Part shown: one piece after another, positions 61,201 to 64,000 of the stretch | Position numbering within the stretch: position 1 is the stretch's first letter | Layout of the letters: each line of letters begins with the position of its first letter | Assembly (NCBI GenBank): GCA_018268715.1 | Contig: JAFDVZ010000008.1 | Coordinates: 556,325 to 620,324 of the forward strand | Reading direction: 5' to 3' | Origin: Acidobacteriota bacterium | Lineage (GTDB): Bacteria; Acidobacteriota; Terriglobia; Bryobacterales; Bryobacteraceae | DNA: 64,000 nt | Notes under the pieces: generated by a model | Told to the model about the DNA's origin: nothing | Databases searched by the model: none | Seen by the model: only the letters and a program-made list of their open reading frames with translations | Translations under genes and position numbers: made by a program

Positions 61201-61490
61201 GCTGGTTCGACACAACCGCCTTCGCCGCGCCGAGCGGCTACGCCTACGGCAACTCCGGCCGCAATATCCTTCGCGGACCCAGCCAGACCAACACTGACGT
61301 CAGCCTCTCCCGGAGCATCCGGCTGCGGGAACAACTCGGACTGCAGCTACGCGCCGAAGCCTTCAACCTGTTCAATACGCCTCAGTTCGGACTGCCGGGG
61401 GCGACCATCGGCGCGGCCAACGCGGGCGTCATCTCAACCGTCGCGACTCCGGAGCGCCAGTTACAGTTCGCCGCCCGGTTTTCGTTCTGA
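58254..61490 (+). CDS. Oar-like TonB-dependent outer-membrane receptor with carboxypeptidase-regulatory-like domain
   Basis: 1078 residues; the ATG at 58254 follows CAGGAGAAAA, so the longer frame from 58167 is not used. A signal peptide (LLIHFTLAAAAIAQVDTGS) leads to a CarboxypepD_reg-like domain (residues 23-105: SVSGAVRDPSGAVIEAAAVR; GFYSAPGLRPGEYQVSASAP). A plug-like part has VEGRTIQDLPLNGRNFTQLA and PIQNSYLLDGVENKNKIVG. A long beta-barrel follows with NYTQ-like strands, ending in AEAFNLFNTPQFGLPG and ATPERQLQFAARFSF with a C-terminal aromatic. Solibacter-type genomes carry many such proteins; ligands are mostly unknown, possibly plant polymers. It precedes a sulfatase relative by 24 bp. 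Confidence 0.92.
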   Translation: MQASRILLIHFTLAAAAIAQVDTGSVSGAVRDPSGAVIEAAAVRIIHTRTATAFSTLTSQNGFYSAPGLRPGEYQVSASAPGFQTEIKRGIVLRVQDRLAIDFALQPSQVTSEVTVQAEAPVLESQTSSLGHVVEGRTIQDLPLNGRNFTQLAVLGAGTSPSRRGPERDTFVSNGARPIQNSYLLDGVENKNKIVGFDSSSAQVIQPVIDGIQEFKVQTNTFSAEFGQSAGAVVNVTLKSGTNNLHGSAFEFLRNSALDAKPYFQPTAVRPQFIQNMFGATLGGPIRKDRTFAFFSWQSQREVNAAPQIATVPTAAQRSGQFSTVIYDPATTRAASNGSGYLRDPFPGAVVPLGRWDPVAVKLAQLYPAPTSPAAASNFFSNQRQRISNNQFNGRLDHRIGDRDSAFVRISSTANTNTLPATLPPPANNPSVAEPIGKSYAASESHTFTPALINEFRFGYLYTQLTQSIDSPRLFEQYGIQGAPNVASVVGLPTFAVSGLTTVGSTGPGSLPTPATGSGNFPIDKQGRVLQFADNLAWVKGRHTLKFGSDFQVVTLYANSTLQARPSFSFSGVYTQNPQSRAGTGAAFADFLLGDTSSATVSTRSISESRQKVVQGYVQDDWAVTPRLTINAGLRYELAMPFYETNDKYSDLILDAGPLYGKLVDASQAGANGYRRSFTDPDWNNFAPRVGLAYRAASRTVVRSAFGVFYGRDENIPVARRPTNNPPYFIQKTYTADQVTPLIVLETGFPADALSTANIVNPDVNSYLKNTPLPYVLQWNLNVQHEVGRGFVAQAGYVGSGARKLYSPLNLNLPSPGPGAINPRRPIQGFSAIYTLAPWVNSSYQALLAQLERRYSNGASFLAAYTYGHSIDSAAANADSDVAPQNPRNLTANRGNSNFDVRQRIVFSYSYELPFGPGKAFHDLPRAAGLILAGWQLSGITTLQTGLPFTPVLSFDPSNTATTALPNRLADGALSSSLRSPSRWFDTTAFAAPSGYAYGNSGRNILRGPSQTNTDVSLSRSIRLREQLGLQLRAEAFNLFNTPQFGLPGATIGAANAGVISTVATPERQLQFAARFSF

Positions 61491-61514
61491 CACAGCCAGT
61501 ATAGGAGATCACTC

Positions 61515-62657
61515 ATGAGTAACTCATTCCGTAGAGACATCCTGAAGGGCGCGCTGGCCGGAGCCGGAGCGCTAACCGCGGCGGGCGCGCCGCCGGCCGC
61601 CGCACAGACTGGCGCGGGCGGATCCCACAGGGAACAGCCGCACCGCCAGCAAGGCAACAACCGGAACGTTATCCTGCTGGTGTCCGACACCTTCCGCGCC
61701 GATAACCTGGCGGCGCAGCGAGTGGATCGAGACGCCCAACCTCAACCAGTTCGCCGAGCAATCCGTCCTCTTTGAGGACGCTTACCCGGAGGGCCTGCCA
61801 ACCATGCCGGTGCGCCGGACGCTTTGGACCGGACGGCGCATTGTGCCCACGCACTACTACCGGCAGCCCGAACCCGTCCGGCTTCCAGGCTGGCATCGCC
61901 TGTACAACGAAGATGTCACGCTGGGCGAAACCCTGACTCAGGCGGGTTACTCAATCGCCCTGATCGCCGACCTGCCGCACCTGCAACGTCCGGGCCATAA
62001 CTTCCACAAGGGTTACGGCTACTATGAGTTGATTCGCGGTCAGGAGATCGACTACTACGCCCAGGCGCCGCGAAAGCAGCCGGACTTCGCGGACCTCTAT
62101 CCAGCCGATTTTCTGGAGAAAGTGGACGGCGGCGTGCCGGCCGACGGCCTGGAGCGGCTGCGCGCCAACTACGCCGGAGAAGCCTCCAACGTGGATTACT
62201 GGTTCGGGAAGATCCTCGACAAGGTGGCGGAGCTCGGACTGAATGAGAACACAGTGGTGGTGTTTCTGTCCGATCACGGAGCTTTGCACGGAGAACAAGG
62301 ACAGTTCGTCAAAGGCCCCGAGCGCTGAGGACGCAGGTGACTCATGTCCCGCTGCTGGTGCGGACGCCGGATGGCGAGCATCGGGGCAAACGCGTCCCTG
62401 GTTTCGTCCAGATCACCGATCTTGCGCCCACGATCCTGGGCCGGCTGAACCTGAAGCCGCCGTCGCGCGTGACGGGCGAGGACCTCTGGCCGTACGTCGC
62501 AGGAGAGCTATATGATGTCCGCAAAGATCCGAAAGAGTTAAAGACGGTGGCCGCGAGTCATCCAGCGGTTGTCAAGGAGCTACAGGCGAAGCTCGAACAG
62601 TACATCGCCTCGGGCTGGAGCATCACCAACGGCAGCTTCAACGAAGCCGCCGGCTAA
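61515..62657 (+). pseudogene. Tat-exported sulfatase-superfamily gene broken by two frameshifts
   Basis: The ATG at 61515 follows AGGAG. A Tat-like signal (SFRRDILKGALAGAGALTAA) precedes NRNVILLVSDTFRADNLA, the alkaline-phosphatase-superfamily start with metal-binding Asp. The frame then shifts between about 61706 and 61722: the continuing frame reads EWIETPNLNQFAEQSVLFED and PTMPVRRTLWTGR, and runs through VVVFLSDHGALHGEQGQF. A second break comes at GAGCGCTGAGG near 62325, where one missing C would restore ERLRTQVTHVPLLVRTPDG. A stretch is also missing between WPYVAGE and LYDVRKDPKEL. The nucleophile position is Thr (TMPVRR), not the Cys/Ser converted to formylglycine. Co-directional with the TonB-dependent receptor. 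Confidence 0.8.
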
Positions 62658-62757
62658 ATCATCCCCCCCTGCCGGGGTTCACGTAAAGAAGAGTTAAGCT
62701 TCCCCTAGCAGGGGGTCATTCCGAGCGGATCGGCGGTCATAATCGAAGTGTTACAAC

Positions 62758-64000
62758 ATGCAGATCCGCTTATCCGTAATCATCGCCGCCACGGCCACGA
62801 TCGCCATGGCGCAGCTTCCTTCCGCCAGCACGGTTTTCGACAAGGACGCCGTTCACGAGATCCGCTTGACCTTCTCGCAAAGCGATTGGTGGAACATCCT
62901 CACCACGAACTACACGGAGAACGAAGACGATGTGCCTTACACGGAGGCCGCGCTGAAGTGGGGCGATTACAAGTTCGACGTCGTCGGCGTCCGTTTCAAG
63001 GGTAATAGTTCCTACAACGGCGCCACCACGAAGAAGAAGCCGTTCCGCATCAAGTTGAACGAGTTCGTCAAGGGACAGAAGATCGACGGCATGGCCAGCT
63101 TCAGCCTGAGCAATGCGTGGAACGATCCGAGCTTCGTCCGGGAGAAGCCCTATTACGAGTTAGCGGCGGCGGCCGGCCTGAAATCGCCGCGTTCGAGTTT
63201 TGCGGCCCTCTACATCAACGACGAATACTGGGGCCTGTATGTGCTGACCGAGGTCGTCAACGGAGACTTTCTGAAGAACTTCTTCGGCAAGGGGAACGAC
63301 GGAGGCAATCTGTATAAGGCGGACGACATCGGCACGTCGTTCGAGTATCTGGGAACCGATCCCGCCTCCTACAAAACCACCTGGGAAAAGCAGAGCAACG
63401 AGGACGCCGACGATTGGACCGACCTGATCCAACTGTGTAAGACGCTGAACGAGGCGACGGCGGATGACATAGAAGCTAAACTCGATCCGCTGATCGACAT
63501 CGACAGCGTGCTAACGGCGCTGGCGCTCGATAACCTGACCGTGAACCTGGACAGCTACGTCAGCATGGGACAGAACTTCTACATCTACCGGCGGACCACG
63601 GATAGCAAATTCGTTTGGATTCCGTGGGACCCGAGCCTTGCGTTCGGAGCGCTGAGCCAAGGGCTGACGATTCAACAGATGAAGGAACTGGCGCTTGAGT
63701 ATGTGCAGGCGTCGGGCGCCGCCGCCGGCGGACAAGGCGGCTCCCAACAGGCCGGGCGCCCGTTGGCGACCAAGCTCTGGCAATCGGCGAAGTACAAGCA
63801 ACGCTATCGCGAGATCTACGCCCAGATGGTGGAGAAGGTGCTGATTCCCGATACGCTGATCGCGCGCATGACCGCGTTGCGCGAGATGATACGGCCGTGG
63901 GTTGTGGCCGATACGCAGAAACTGGTCACGCAGGATCAGTTCGACCAGGCCATGACTACCGACATGACCAGCAGCGCCGGCGGCGGCGGGACGACGAACC
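62758..64000 (+). CDS. CotH-family kinase-like exported protein (partial, runs off the window)
   Basis: At least 414 residues, open to the end of the window. A signal peptide (RLSVIIAATATIAMAQLP) is followed by a CotH-type domain: STVFDKDAVHEIRLTFSQSD and VVGVRFKGNSSYNGATTKKK, FRIKLNEFVKGQKIDGMASF, FAALYINDEYWGLYVLTEVV and LDPLIDIDSVLTALALDNLT, then NFYIYRRTTDSKFVWIPWDP. CotH is an atypical protein kinase fold; members in spore coats and other surfaces phosphorylate or organise surface proteins. The C-terminal part, including possible further domains, is outside. It follows the sulfatase remnant by 100 bp with a small CCCCT/AGGGG hairpin at 62702-62714. Confidence 0.85.
   Translation, partial: MQIRLSVIIAATATIAMAQLPSASTVFDKDAVHEIRLTFSQSDWWNILTTNYTENEDDVPYTEAALKWGDYKFDVVGVRFKGNSSYNGATTKKKPFRIKLNEFVKGQKIDGMASFSLSNAWNDPSFVREKPYYELAAAAGLKSPRSSFAALYINDEYWGLYVLTEVVNGDFLKNFFGKGNDGGNLYKADDIGTSFEYLGTDPASYKTTWEKQSNEDADDWTDLIQLCKTLNEATADDIEAKLDPLIDIDSVLTALALDNLTVNLDSYVSMGQNFYIYRRTTDSKFVWIPWDPSLAFGALSQGLTIQQMKELALEYVQASGAAAGGQGGSQQAGRPLATKLWQSAKYKQRYREIYAQMVEKVLIPDTLIARMTALREMIRPWVVADTQKLVTQDQFDQAMTTDMTSSAGGGGTTN

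Noticed and set aside
62702-62714. CCCCT/AGGGG hairpin as terminator of the sulfatase remnant
   Set aside because: The stem is 5 bp and no T-run follows, so it is mentioned only with the following gene.

Overview
The window looks like chromosome of a high-GC, aerobic, heterotrophic Acidobacterium of the Solibacter/Bryobacter type. This rests on family content, not a database search: two PadR-regulated large permeases of the acidobacterial ADOP type, an Oar-like TonB-dependent receptor with an N-terminal carboxypeptidase-regulatory-like domain, Tat-exported oxidoreductases and sulfatase relatives, a winged-helix/TPR regulator, a Ser/Thr kinase with TPRs, a DUF362 protein, and several genes whose -10 box lies 4-6 nt before the start codon.

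Layout. 1-175: tail of a flagellar rod-type gene. 180-11400 (minus): respiratory complex I operon nuoEFG-[four-helix-bundle gene]-nuoHJKLMN, without nuoI, with nuoABCD elsewhere; heptanucleotide repeats flank the inserted four-helix-bundle gene. 11411-12345: no gene. 12346-12420: a tRNA-like gene with a glycine-type body but a UAC anticodon. 12751-17998: a compact gene set (winged-helix/TPR regulator, two WG-repeat exported proteins, one secreted protein of unknown function), followed by a decayed IS256 transposase; together this looks like an acquired island. 19128-21471: TetR regulator divergent from two short-chain dehydrogenases, with two palindromic operators between them. 21606-22826: secreted protein gene broken by an amber codon. 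23221-28222: STPK-TPR, VOC-fold protein, rubrerythrin, DUF362 protein. 28229-33399 (minus): ADOP/PadR module, then a CpaE-like ATPase overlapping a class IV aminotransferase. 33502-35160: FucP-type sugar transporter and an exported chorismate mutase.

35206-44657: a complete high-affinity potassium uptake (Kdp) locus with an unusual sensor. The histidine-kinase half of KdpD and KdpE are encoded first; then come a candidate KdpE site of 11-bp-phased repeats, a Usp-like gene, a 27-residue ORF and kdpFABC; finally two tandem diverged copies of the N-terminal KdpD domain as separate proteins. The first copy has lost the Walker B glutamate. This split and duplicated KdpD is the most distinctive system in the window.

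44654-49642: an exported enolase-superfamily enzyme, an unassigned lipoprotein, an orphan Cas6-family RAMP protein without array or other cas genes, and a BNR/sialidase-like protein. 49680-53667 (minus): a periplasmic PaoABC-like molybdenum hydroxylase with a small Cys/His-rich ORF. 53864-56907 (minus): second ADOP/PadR pair. 57118-64000: an ANTAR protein, a PIG-L-like remnant, the TonB-dependent receptor, a frameshifted sulfatase relative, and the start of a CotH-family protein.
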